DNA of 64,000 bases from Trematomus loennbergii (taxonomy: Eukaryota; Chordata; Actinopteri; Perciformes; Nototheniidae): contig JAAOOA010000062.1 of the NCBI GenBank assembly GCA_012861695.1, positions 248,001 to 312,000 of the forward strand, given 5' to 3'. Shown here in pieces: positions 33,152 to 45,300 of this stretch (its first letter is position 1; every line of letters starts with the position of its first letter). The notes below the pieces were generated by a model. It was not told the DNA's origin and ran no database searches. It saw only the letters and a list, made by a program, of their open reading frames with translations. The translations under genes and the position numbers were made by a program.

Positions 33152-33336
33152 TGACTTTCTTCCCACTTGAACATGTTACTACTACTGCTGGAGTTTCATT
33201 ATTACATTTCATAACAAATGTAATGTAAAAAAAATACACATTTGTATCGATCGGTTGGAACATATATGATTGATTAGTCATCACTGTATGATTGATCAGC
33301 AGTTTGAAGGGCACAGTGATGAGGTACAAACCTTTG

Positions 33337-33610
33337 GGTACCACTTTACAATAAGACCCTTATAAAGGGTTTAGGAATAGTTTGTCATTCATTTATTAAT
33401 TAGGTTGTGAACACTTTATAAATCATTAATAAGCTTTTATAAGACATGAGATAAACACTGTGACCGGTTGCTTGCCAAATAGTGAGCCACATTTATCTGT
33501 ACTGCTAAGCCTTATATTGGCTACTAGCTTACTTCGTCTTCTTCATCAGCCAGCATCCTTGGTATCTGTTGTTCACCTTTATAAGGGTAGTCTTATTGTA
33601 AAGTGGTACC
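33337..33610. mobile_element. MITE with TIR GGTACCACTTTACAATAAGAC (274 bp)
   Basis: The ends GGTACCACTTTACAATAAGA and TCTTATTGTAAAGTGGTACC are inverted. Flanks AACCTTTG and AACCTTTT form an 8-bp duplication with one mismatch. The superfamily is uncertain. Confidence 0.75.
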
Positions 33611-34707
33611 AACCTTTTTATTATCATTTGTAAATGTATTAAGACCTCAGTGGATCCATCCCAGTAACACTTTCCTGCCTGGTAATAGTCCTATTGGGGG
33701 GGCTGCAGCCTGAACAGATGCAAAGCACATGGACAGTAGCATGTGTCAAAGAAGGGGACTCACTGTCTGTACTGTCGTGTTGGGAAGCCTGGTGCTTGGC
33801 ATTTTGGTATTGTGTCGCCATGGAAACCCTCGATTTGTTAAGGTTAGGAAAGATCCTCAGGCAGCGGGTCTTGCAAGAGTTTTGGTAAATCTAGGGCTAC
33901 CCTTTAGTGGACTCCATCCAAACGTGAGGTTCTGCTGGACTGAGCTGTATCCCAGCCTCTGCTGCTCTTTGGCCACAACCTGCACGCATCTCTGTCACGA
34001 TGCAATGGTTCCATGGAAATAAGGAGCCGTAACTAGAGCCTTTTTTTCTTGTAACGGTTTGGAAAAAAGGCAAATTAGCTAAAAAAAAATACAAAATAGG
34101 AAATCTGTTTATTTGATGTCAAGTAAAGCATACAGAATACTTTACATGTTTTTCTTATAATATATATCTTTTCTCACACACCTATAAAATGATAGTCTGC
34201 CTTGTAAACTACACTGACATCAGAATACAGAAACTACGGCTGAGGAGATGTTTGTTGTTGATCATAGTTTAGTCCATCTAAAAGTCAATATATTTAACCA
34301 CTACATAGTTGTACATATTTTTTATTTATTACAATAAACACCTTTTCAATAGAGCTTATATAGCCTTTCACCTTCAATAAATCAACACTTATTATTGTTG
34401 GAATCCAGCAGTGCTTCGCTCTGGCACCATGTGTGTATGAGACTCTACATATGAAGACATGCATGGTTTAAAGTGTGTTAAACACATGTCATGATTTATG
34501 TGAGGAATATGTCACACAGGCCGCCCCAAATGGGTCATTTTCTGCCGCCCATCTGTCTCGTTGTATCATTGTTGCTCTCTGTTATTTATTTTTCTTCATC
34601 TTCTCCATAAGCTGGTGTTCTGTGTAAATCCAGAACAGGATTAATGAGGCAGAGAAATGCTGCTGGACATCCATCTGTGATTGTTCTGAGACCGACATGG
34701 CTGCAGA

Positions 34708-34867
<160 letters not shown>

Positions 34868-34869
34868 CT

Positions 34870-35761
34870 GCAGCCCAAAGAGCAGTGTATGACCTGCTCT
34901 GACCCGATGTGACCTGCAGCGTGTCCATCTGTCTGTGTGCAGTCCATACACAACACAACATATAACAGCTGTTATGCAAACATGCACTATCAAGTCTGAA
35001 AATGGAGCCTGTGTTTCTGTTTTTTTTTACATTGATAATACAGTGAAGATCAGTGCCTGTTTTCACTCACTGTTTTACATACAATTATCTGTCCTTACAA
35101 AAATAAGATTTATGGTGTAGCATTTAAAAGGATAGTACAGTAGCAAAGGGCGGTCGACCAACTACAAAGGTATGAATAGAATGGGATCACATGATGCAAC
35201 CTCAAAGATGAAGAAAAGCAACACGTTTACACAGAAGAACGAGTGACAGTTCAGGCACAGTTCAGTACAGTGAACAGAGTCTGGTACTGGAATAACCCTT
35301 GTTATTATAGTGGTATTTATTCCATTACTTTTAATACAAGTCTACAGAGTGCTGAATGCTGCAGATAACAGTGCATACATATAATAAACTCACACAAGTC
35401 TTACAGCTCCCCTCCAGTGAATTAAGTAAGAATCATTACATTTAAACTACTGCTTTAAATTCATTAAGCATTTTCTTTTTTTTTTCGTTTCATTTAAAAA
35501 AAAATCATTTCGACAAAATGAATCTGTTAATCTTTATAAACTTTTTCTTTTAGTTTATGTGTGCTTCATGAGTGTTGTCAGAAATGACATTGGTCATATG
35601 CAACATTGTGCTGGCCTATCTCATATTTATTTATCTGAGCCTCAGTGACATGGAAGGTAATGTTCCATGTTTAAGGGCAGGGCTAAAACACGTGTTGCAG
35701 ACATTTTGTGTTCATAACTGTTCAGACTGCAGCTGACGCTCTATTCCCCGGGAAGAAGAAA
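34870..35761. other. Intergenic, nothing recognised
   Basis: AT-rich sequence between the CA tract and the TMEM238-like gene. No ORF or repeat end could be supported. Confidence 0.35.
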
Positions 35762-35769
35762 CCTAACCG

Positions 35770-35964
35770 CAGGGCCCTCCCTCCCTACAGGGAAGATCAC
35801 CTCGCGGAGGGGGCCTCATCTTGCGGACGGAGCCTCAACTGAGCCGCAAATGCGGCGCACCTATGCGTTTATGCGGCGCAATTAGTGTGGCGCGGCACGG
35901 TTTCGCCGCTGCGCCTCATCATCTAACTTTGCGTGGGGCCTCAAGTTGGCCAGGGACGGCCCTG
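35770..35964. mobile_element. GC-rich hAT MITE (195 bp) close to the TMEM238-like start
   Basis: The ends CAGGGCCCTCCCT and CAGGGACGGCCCTG are short imperfect inverted repeats. They are flanked by an exact 8-bp duplication CCTAACCG (35762-35769 and 35965-35972). It lies 147 bp upstream of the start codon at 36111 and is CpG-rich inside. Confidence 0.82.
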
Positions 35965-36110
35965 CCTAACCGCCAGGTAGAGCTCAGCCCCTCCCCCAGG
36001 AGCAGCCCGCCCCTCCCCGGCAGCCTGGCTCACCTTACCCCGCTCTGACACTCGATGCCAGGCACAAAAGGCTCCTGGAGATAAACGGTCAGAGGTCTCT
36101 CCAGGTCGAA

Positions 36111-36582
36111 ATGGAGCCGGTGTACCGGGGGCTGGGCCGCTGTGTGTGCTGCTTCTGGCTCGCGGTAGCCTTTGACATCGTGGGGCTTCTGGTCCTGCTG
36201 CTCGGGGTGTTCGTGAACGTCTTCTTCTATGACCTGCTCATATACGCGGGAGCCATCGTCATCTTCCTCAGCCTCATCTGGTGGGTGTTCTGGTACTCCG
36301 GGAACATCGAGGTGCCCCCCGCGGAGCTGGAGGATGATGTGGGGTTACTGAAGAAGGACCGCGGGGTTCTGGGCGGCCTCAGCGGGGCGGTGCGGCGCCT
36401 CTCCAGTCGCGTGACCTCCGGCATCAGGACATCCTTCCGCAGGAACGGAGCACCGGCCCGCGCGACCAGGTCAGAAGGGGCCGAGCAGGTGGCTGTTGCC
36501 ATGACAACGATGACCCCACAGGAGCACACCCCGCGAACTCCTGTCTCATCAGTGGGGGGCTGTGACGTAGAGATGCCTGCAG
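36111..36582 (+). CDS. tmem238l: TMEM238-family membrane protein, main coding exon
   Basis: The ORF starts MEPVYRGLGRCVCCFWLAVA and has TM1 at about 13-36 (FDIVGLLVLLLGVFVNVFF) and TM2 at about 40-62, ending IWWVFWYSGNIEVPP. This matches my memory of the TMEM238 family, whose function is unknown. After TM2 a basic, Ser/Arg-rich cytosolic tail follows (85-160). A good donor, GTAAGG, occurs at 36583; joined to 37555-37634 it would give about 183 residues. If unspliced, the ORF runs to 36662 with a less convincing tail. It lies downstream of the PIRT-like gene in the same direction. The start has no strong alternative in frame. Confidence 0.75.
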
Positions 36583-36662
36583 GTAAGGCCTGTGACGTCA
36601 CATACAGCCTACACTGTACAGTGTTATACAGCCTGTTGTATTACATCCTCATGTTTTACTGA

Positions 36663-37554
36663 CTTTGTTCCACTTGCATATCTGTTTTGAGCCTATATAT
36701 CTTTTCATACCATCATACATCAGCGCCCTGTAGGAGGGAGACTGAGATACAAAGGATTTTGTTGCTTGCTTCCAAGAATTTGAAACCAGAAATATTAAAA
36801 TGCAGATTGTGGAAAGTGATGTTCAAACTATGAATTCTCGTTTTTAGATGCATATATTTAAAAATGTTGGCAATTTAAATGAGATAGTTTGCACATAAAC
36901 AGAAAAAAAATAAACAGGGATCAGTGTAACTCAAACAAGAACACCTTAACTAACACCTTAACTAACGCCTTAACTAACACCACAAAGGGACATTTAATAA
37001 CCTTTCATCTTTTGTTTATTTGTTTCTGTATTATATTTATAATATGTTCAGTAATACATGAAGTGCAGATTGAAGCTGTTTCCAATGACCCTTTACTGAA
37101 TAGAGTTCTGATGAGCTTCTGATGAGCTTTAATCATTGGATGTTTTCCAGGAAGATGTCAAAAGACTGTGAAAACACCACGTGTCCTTTTGGGTACTTTT
37201 AGAATGTAAGACCCTCCTCAGTAATTACACAGTGTCCTCAGTGGTAGCTTTCAAACAAATGCCCTTCAATTTGATAAGAATAAGTATGTCTTTGTTCAAT
37301 TGTTAACCCATGATCTCAACACAATATTAAAGAGTATAAAGCAACAAAAAAGCATTTGTATTATAATTACTTTTATAAAACATCAACAAAGTGAAGTTTA
37401 AAGTATGATGTGTTCATGAAAGACACATCTAAAATGTGTGAGGGTAGCAGTTCAAGGTTCAAACTAAATGACCTTTAGTTACTACAACACTCTTGATGAA
37501 GGTGTTCTTGCTGTGCGTAGCCTCATGCTCTTCCCTCTATGTGTTTGGATGCAG
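36663..37554. other. Probable intron of the TMEM238-like gene
   Basis: AT-rich. A short tandem CTTAACTAACACCTTAACTA-type repeat lies at about 36945-36980. No other feature was seen. Confidence 0.35.
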
Positions 37555-37634
37555 AAGGGAGAGGAATACCTGAGGCTGTGGCAGGGAGGACTCTTATCTC
37601 CGCTCACACATTAACAGACACGCCCGTGGTTTGA
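37555..37634 (+). CDS. tmem238l: Possible second coding exon of the TMEM238-like gene
   Basis: A pyrimidine-rich run ending TTTGGATGCAG precedes 37555. The split codon from 36582 continues in frame as EGRGIPEAVAGRTLISAHTL and on to a TGA. A polyA signal follows at 37808. The evidence is splice signals and phase only; no homology was recognised. Confidence 0.35.
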
Positions 37635-37807
37635 ACAATGGCCGACTCACCTGAACCTGCTCTGATCTCAACCCTCACCCTCCAGACCTCCTCCACTTTT
37701 ATACTGTTTGTGAGTTTCATGAGACATTTTTAATAATTAATAATGATATGTGGAAAATGTGTTTTTTGAGTCTTTGTTAAATACTTTGTTAAAATGTATA
37801 CTTTCCT

Positions 37808-37813
37808 AATAAA
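37808..37813 (+). terminator. tmem238l: AATAAA polyadenylation signal, TMEM238-like gene
   Basis: The signal lies 174 nt after the stop of the proposed second exon, which favours a spliced transcript that ends here. Confidence 0.45.
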
Positions 37814-38329
37814 TGTGTTTGAATCAGTATGGCAGCATTACCCCAGTCTGTTTGAGATTGACATGTTTTAGTTAACAGCATTACAGCTCTCTAGGAGAAC
37901 CTAGAAGGTCTCACGTTGAGACAGTTCATTATGTCCCAACATCACTCACTGTCTGTTTGTATTTGTTTCATTTGCTTTAGGTCTCTTTCGTGATGGAGCT
38001 ATTGGTGTCATTGAGACTTCCTGATCAAAATGCTTAGCTTACTTACAATGAATCAGTTAGTTACGTGTTTAAACATCCAATCTGATAACTGATAACTGAT
38101 CACTGATATCATGAGACATGTTTGTATATGTTGGTGTATGTTGGTAGCTGAAAGGCTTTCCCACTATGTTTCCTTATGGAGGAACATCTTACATCAATGG
38201 GATTCCTAGATCTGCTTAAAGACAAACAGAAAAGACAGATAGAATCTAAAAAGAGGTTTGAATGTATTTGTGTCTTTCTCTGGAGGGGGTATTCTGTCCG
38301 CCCTGTGTCTTATTGTCCACTCATGCCCC

Positions 38330-39430
38330 TTTCACACCAACGCAACTCCGGTTCAAGCTCCGTGCTAGAGCTTTTCTGGTTCAGAACCGGTTCTTCGGTT
38401 TAGCGCCGGCTCTTTTCACACCGCTCAGAGCCCGACTGGTGCTGCCGCTGCTGCGTCATGACGTCACAGTTTACGTCGCTGAGTTTCTCCCCAACGCCGG
38501 AGCTCACCTCACAACGGGCCGGGGACTGCGTTGCTTTTAATCATACGAAGCCAGATTAAATTAAATAACGACTTCTCCAACCTTATACTTTTCTCCAGAG
38601 TGCCGTGGTTCATTGTTTATTAATGTGTTTCAGCGGCATTTACCGACCGCTGCAGTGCCGGCTGCTCTTCCACGGGAGTGTATTCTCCCGTTAGCTCCGG
38701 GTTAGCTCACACGGCTCTAAAGTATTCACTGTCTGACTGTCACACAAGCAGCTGATACATATCCCCAGTTCCCCTTAAGTGAATGTGTGTCAGTCTGAAT
38801 TGACGCTGTTTGGCATCACAACGCTGTTATGAAAGTTTCTCTGGTATAACATGGGTGATGTTAGCATAGCAACCGAAGCTAAACTGACTACTTGCTAAGC
38901 AGTTTTCTACAGGCACATTTTACCGACGTATTTTTCATTATGATTCTACTTGTGATAGTCGGACATGACAACCTGTGCAGCCCATGTATTGATTCCATCC
39001 GATAGCTGCTATAATAACAAACAAAACGTCTGCTGCTCTCCACAATGATCAATAACAGCGAACGGATGGTCAAAGTAAGGTACAAATAAACAGAATCACA
39101 CGAAGCCTGGTTAGTGTTGCCTGACTTTATAAAGCGTGTTTTTTTTAACAAGTGTGTGGTTGCGTTCTAGTCACTTTGCTCAGAGCTACTGCTTGTTACA
39201 ACTTTTATTTGCCGTACTCGCCTTAAGTGTTAGCTCAGGTTAATCTCGCCCCCCTCCGACGTAAGCGTGACGTATGCGGTTCTTGCTTCTAGACGGACAA
39301 CTTTTTGGTGCTCGAAACGAACCGGATTCCGGAGCTATGACGCTGCTCCGCTGCGGTGTGAACAGGAAAACCCGGTGCTTTTCAAGCACCAGCACCGAAC
39401 CGGCCCTGAAACACCGTTGGTGTGAAAGGG
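38330..39430. mobile_element. DNA element with TIR CCCCTTTCACACCAACG (about 1.1 kb)
   Basis: CCCCTTTCACACCAACG at the left pairs with CGTTGGTGTGAAAGGGG at the right. The interior (for example GAGTGCCGTGGTTCATTG) matches 8240-8720 in inverse orientation, so it belongs to the same broader family as PIF-like element B. The target duplication is unclear. Confidence 0.72.
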
Positions 39431-39704
39431 GTAAAAGTGCCTTGCGGAGTTCCTTAGGGGAAACTTGGTCTTGCTTTGTGTATGCAGATGATAAGAAGTT
39501 TGGTCCTGATCTGTCATGTGTATGTTATGTAGATATGGATACACCAAAACTTCTTGAAGTTTATGTAAACATACATGTTCAAGTTCCATGTATAACTTCC
39601 GGGTGAGGATACTGTAGAACACTTTTTTCTGGCATGTATGATGGACATTCTGTAACAAATGACAAGGTGACTTAAGGGGATGAACTTCCAGACAAAAGCC
39701 GCGT

Positions 39705-40350
39705 TCACACCGGAGTACTTTTCCCCGTACTTTTCGCGTTTAGTTCCGTTAGTACCCCTTATGTCGCGTTCACACCAAAAAGAGTACTTCAAGCCGGGAA
39801 CTTTTACCCCATTTTTAGTGAGAGATGGTACTTTCCTGGGGGAAAAAAGTGCCCCAGTTCTGATTGGCTGGGCGAATTGCAAACCACGCCCCGTAAAACT
39901 CTGAAATGTTTTGTAGAGCCGCTATTTTATTATCCTCGCATTAGCATTATTAGCATTAGCATTCGCCCAGCGCACAAACGCAGAGAGACTAACTTATGGC
40001 AACACAAAAGAAAACATGGGAGCGGTGGAGATGAGGAGGTGTCGGCGTTCTGGTGATTTACTCTGAAGGCTTCAGTAGAAGCTGCTGGGAGTCCCAGCAG
40101 CTTCTACTGAAGCCAGTCCCCAACTCCGGGGACTTCCGGCCGGGGACTCCGGGTGGCAGTATACACCGTGAAGTGGTTTGCGGCCTGCCAGTAAACCCAA
40201 AGCAGAAGAAGAAGAAGTGACGTCAGCGGCTCATTTGCGTAATCTTCCCTCAGGGAACTTATTCCGGTGTGAACGCGATCTGTACTAAGTGCCCTGGGGT
40301 AATAAGTGCCGGGGCACTAAGTACGGCAAAGTACTTGGTGTGAACGAGGC
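39705..40350. mobile_element. Foldback MITE, longer sibling of 17059-17410
   Basis: It begins with GCGTTCACACCGGAGTACTTT and ends with AAGTACTTGGTGTGAACG. The right part is nearly identical to 17283-17402. A near-perfect palindrome with arms CAGTAGAAGCTGCTGGGA sits at 40073-40112. Confidence 0.7.
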
Positions 40351-41640
40351 TAATATGAGCTGAGCAGTTCTCCTGTACAGGCTTCATATGAGTGACAGCT
40401 CATTGACAGGCTGTTGGGTCACTCTTACTGCTCTCATAGTGTCATTTTCAGATGAAGCATGGCAGCTGTTTGAATGGGATACACTCTTGAAAACCCACTG
40501 CACACCACCTACTCATGACAATGTCTTTTATTTCTGCTATTAACAATAGTTTGATTCCTAAAAAGTTTGGCAAATCCCCTCAAAAGGTGACCCTAGTGCT
40601 CAAAAAATGAATACATGTAGGTTTATGTGATTCACTTCCACCCTACAGTCAGTAGGATGTGTAGGGTGCAGTAAACACAGCAGTTGGCCTCTCCCCCCCG
40701 CCTCAGCTTACAGACTTCTCCGTGTTTCACATTATGTTTCTGCTTTTTCTGCACAAACATGTCCGCCATTTTGGTACTTCCTCTTTAACGTGTGCCTACA
40801 ATGGCACCTGGTGTGTATGTTTTCATAGAGGTTGATGCACATAAGTGCAGCAAAAGGAACGAGAAGGGGTCAATCCAGGCAGGAAAAGACCCCCTCTGAT
40901 GGGTCATAAAGGATTTATATGAGTCTACATATTGGTTTGTTGGAAAGCCCTACTCATTGAGTCTTTAACTCGGAGAGTACCACAAATTCCCACAGGGGTC
41001 ATTTAATATCGGTCGGATAATGAGACCTCCATTCTGTCCGCCCCTGAAGTAGAATCCATTCATTTAAACGTTATCGACTTGTATTTGTGAAAAGCAAATG
41101 AAGCTCATTAGGAAATATGACGACCAGCCTTCAGTAGTTCCTAAAGCAGGAGCAGCTGTAAATGAGTCAACATGCTGTGACCCTTACCTCACTGAAGCCT
41201 GCAAATAGGATTTCTATATTGTCTTAAGTGTTCAGATGGGTCATGTTGAATCTTCTGGGCACTTAACGTCGTTTCAGAAGCTAACATGTAACAGCAGGAA
41301 AAAGTGAATACAAAAATATAATAAAATCCCTTCATGTGCACTGAGTTGTTTGGTGATCTGAATACTGTGTGCAGAGGTGCAGCAGGCTTCTTGGTCCCAC
41401 CCAGGGTGATAAGATTGAGTGTAACCTTTGGAACCAGTCGGCTTTATTACAGCTGTGCTCTACTTCTGCCTGCATTATTGATTCTACTAATAGGAGGAAA
41501 TAAAGCCATTCCACCGCTCTGAGGGGGGTTAACACATTTACTGTGACCGCTTATCATCAGTTCTAAATGTGGAAAAATAATGCCAGCTCAAGTTAGCACA
41601 TCAAAAAAAGAGAAAAAAACATTTGTAATCACAGGGCTAC
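40351..41640. other. Intergenic, nothing recognised
   Basis: No gene, RNA or repeat terminus could be supported. The short ORFs have no recognisable features. Confidence 0.35.
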
Positions 41641-41647
41641 ATTTGTT

Positions 41648-44600
41648 TTTGTTTTTTTTGTTTTTTTTTAGCCTTTATTTATACAGTGTAAAATCTCATT
41701 GAGACACAAGGTCTCATTTTCAAGAGAGACCTGTCAGTGGTAACACTACCACACAAAGTTACAGACAGACAGGACACTAAACACAGAGGCAACACTAAAA
41801 TACAACATCGTAAAAAAAGTAGTCATTGAAATCCATAGAAAGTATTCAGATATAGCAGGTGCAAACACCCACAGATGATTTCTCCAGCTTTTTTAAAAGG
41901 AGTTTAAAATCCGTGATGGGTATCAAACTGGTCAGCTTAAGTTCCTGCTGAAGTGTGTTCCAGGTCGAGGGGGCAGAGTATGATATGGCTTTTTCCCAAG
42001 CACCGTGCGAACTGAGGGACGGACAGAGTGATGTAATGTTGAGATCGTAGGCTATAGCTGTACTGTTTGTGGATATGTAAGGATATGTAGAGGGGCAGCA
42101 GTCCAAGCAGAGCGGTATAGATGAGTTTGTAACCAGTGCAGTGATCTGCGCATTGATAAATGATGTCCAGTTGACTAAAGAGTACAGCGTGCAATGGTGT
42201 GTGAGGGGTTTACAGGGTTATGAACTCAGAGCCCCATGGTAGACAGCGTCCAGCAGATGAAGTGAATGAGCTGAGTTCATGTACACAACATCCCCGTAGT
42301 CCAAGAGCGGCAAAAAATGTGGCAGCTACAAGCGTTTCCTCGCACTTGTGGAGAAGCAGGCCTTATTTCTAAAAAAGAATCCCAGTTTTAATTTCAATTT
42401 CCTTAAGAGATTGTCAATATGTGGTTTGAAACAGAGATTGTCATCTATAGTGATGCCTAAGTATCTGTAGGTGTTAACAGCTTCAATGGGGTTATGCTGT
42501 GCAGACATGATGCAGGGAAGAACAGTTGGACGAGCCCCCATTTGTGTTACGTCCCCACTAAGGTCTAGGGGACCTGGAGACATTAACACACAACAACCAA
42601 TATTCTGAGTAGTTTAGTTAGTGAGGGTTTTTGTTGAGTTTTGGTTTCAAAGGATAGACGTAGAGATAGGCCTGGTTTGTTATGCTTGTTTCTTTTGTTG
42701 GCACAATCCTTCGACTCCTCCTCCTCCTCACACACAGAGTATTTCCGTTCAGTTATCTAGGTTGACAAAATAAACCTTTTTGTCAAACCTTTACCCTGAC
42801 TCTCATATTATTGGTTGTTGTGTGTTAATGTCTCCAGGTCCCCTAGACCTTAGTGGGGACGTAACAGTAACCTTTTCTTATTGGAAAACAACATGACTTT
42901 TGTCTTATCTGAATTTAACACCAACCTAAGGTGGAACAGATGTGACTGAAAAGTGTCAAAAGCAGACTGCAGACGTTCAAATGCAAGGGCAACAGTGCTA
43001 GCACAACAGTACACAACAGTATCATCTGCATATAGATGTACAGAGGCTCAATACTTTGACCCACATCATTTATATAAATAGTAAAAAGGGTCGGTCCCAA
43101 GACCGAACCTTGAGGAACACCTCTGGGCACATTAAGAAAGCTTGAGGAGAGACCGCTGAATTTTACACATTGCTTGCGATTCGAAAGGTAGTTTTCAAAC
43201 CAACCAACAGCTTGGTCAGACAGGCCTATATGAGATAACTTCTGGCATAGAATGCCATGGTCCACAGTATCAAAAGCCTTGGATAAGTCTATAAAAAGGG
43301 CAGCACAGTAGCTCTTTGCGTCCAAGCTTTCGACAATGTCATTCACTACTTTCAAAGCAGCGTTACTGTACTGTGCTGCTTCCTAAAGCCTGACTGGTGA
43401 GGAGATAGAATGTTGTTCAAGCTTAAATATTCTTTGATTTGATCATTCACCAGCCTTTCAAGTACTTTAGCTAAAATAGAGAGCTTGGAAATTGGTCTGT
43501 AATTATTCATCACCATGGGATCACCACCTTTCAATAAGGGGAGAACATTTGCAGTTTTCCAAACATCTGGAATGACATTGTTTGTTATAGAAAGATTAAA
43601 AACATGACACAGTGGTTTGGCTAAATATCTGCAGCTAGCCGTAAGAAATAAGGGGGGAGATCGTCCGGGCCTGCTGATTTTTTGGGGTCTAGGCCCTTTA
43701 GAGCCTTACAAACCTCCCCAACATTGAAGGGGTTGAAGGAGAAAGTGTGGCTACTGGAGGCATGACTATTGGCGATGGAGGGAGATGATTTACCAAAAGA
43801 TAATGTGTCAAACAAGGAACTGGACGCAATAAAATGTTTATTAAAACAATTAAGCATCTCTGTCTTATTTGACACAGGGGTGGAGTCAACAACAATGTTT
43901 GGAGGCAGCTCTAAGGAGCGAGAGCTGGCAGAGAGGGATTTTATGGCATGCCAAAATCTCCTAGGATCGTTCAAACTGTCTGTGGTCTGGGATAAGTAAA
44001 AATCGCTTTTGGCTTTTTTAATGGAAGCAGTACAGCGATTACGTAGTTGACGAAAAGACCCCGGTTGCAGTATATTTATGGGGTTGATTAGTAATTAAAA
44101 GATCGATAAGAGATGATTTTTCTAGACACCTGGTGTTAAGACGAGTAGGACTTTCAATTACTTGTGTAAAATTTAGAGACATACAATGAGCTTTAAAATC
44201 ATCAGACACTGGTGAAAGCCAGTCCAGTTAAAATCACCTACCAGGATAATTTCCTTAAACTGTAGTTGAGATAAAAGCTGCATTAGCGAGGATAATGTGT
44301 CGCTTGTAGCAGAAGGGGGCGATAGCAACCAACAACAGTTAAAAACTGACCACCAGATAAATCAATCTTTAGTGCTAACATTTCAACTGCTTAACAGCAG
44401 ATTTGGAGAAGATGACCTGTGCAGCAAGATTATGTTTTACGTAAATCGCCATGCCACCACCTTTCCTGGGGCGGTCGCCGAACAATAAATATTGAAGCCG
44501 TCAATTCCGACATCTTTATCCAATATTTTCTTTGAAAGCCAAGTCTCAGAAACAATAATTAGATCAGCTCCAGTTGACTTGACCAAATAAGCAACATATC

Positions 44601-45300
44601 CATTTGGGAAGCAAGCTGCGAGCATTTACATGGATGATGTGTAACCCAGACAGGTTCTTAAAGTCCATAAATTCGTTATAGTCGGGAGACTAGAAGAGTT
44701 AGAAGAAGAATACTGGCAAAGGGCATCTGTAGGGTTTCCCACGGTGAAAGCCCCAGGAAAACAACAGATCTCGCGAACCCAGGGGCAGTAATTCAATTAA
44801 ACATTTCCAAAACTAATCACATGCGACAACCATCCATTATGTTCATGGCCCAGTGTGGATGTCACACCATCTGTGGTAACCAGCCGCGGGCGTAAGGAGT
44901 CTGGGTTGCCGATAGCATAGCCGCTAAAACCCATGCCACGACAAGGCAGAGGAACACAGGAAAATACGCCATCGTAATAGCCAGAGGGGAAGAGCGGGGC
45001 AAGATCCACTCAGCAGGTAAGCATAGGCCTACCCGATCCGCCGATGGAAGCCCATCCTGGATAGACGGGGCCCGGACTACTGGCCTTGCAGGGCTCGGCG
45101 CCGGCAATGACAGTTGGCAGTAGCCTCCACACGAGCGAAGCCCACTCTGTCTTGCTAGTGAGTTGAACGGGGCTCGGTCCTCCGCAGGAAAACACACCGG
45201 GCCGTGGGTGCTGTGTTGTGAGGAATAACATGCACAGTGAAGGGTAAATGCACGCTTCTTTGGAGATCCTGGCTCCTGCTCTGGATGACTTGTTTTGTAA
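41648..45300 (-). mobile_element. L2/CR1-like LINE, nearly full length but decayed
   Basis: Read on the minus strand from right to left, it has endonuclease sequence (DLIIVSETWLSKKILDKDVG, about 44575-44510), a pre-RT region with LKGLDPKKSAGPDDLPPYFL (about 43700-43640) and RT blocks NNYRPISKLSILAKVLERLV (about 43515-43455) and LFIDLSKAFDTVDHG (about 43300-43255). GVPQGSVLGPTLFTIYIND and the frameshifted YADD box follow near 43130-43010, then a C-terminal region with YRYLGITIDDNL (about 42465-42430) and a tail near 41850. The 3' UTR ends in a TAAATAAAGGCTAAA-type tail at 41650. Several frameshifts and a 320-bp insertion make it a pseudoelement. The region 44640-45300 may be its 5' part, but I recognise no domain there. 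Confidence 0.85.
42546..42865. mobile_element. 320-bp element with about 55-bp perfect inverted ends inside the LINE
   Basis: The arm at 42551-42602 (GTCCCCACTAAGGTCTAGGG and onward) is the exact reverse complement of the arm ending at 42860. LINE sequence continues on both sides. The flanks GTTAC and GTAAC are near-palindromic, so the target duplication is ambiguous. The interior has an AATAAA but no ORF. Confidence 0.82.
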
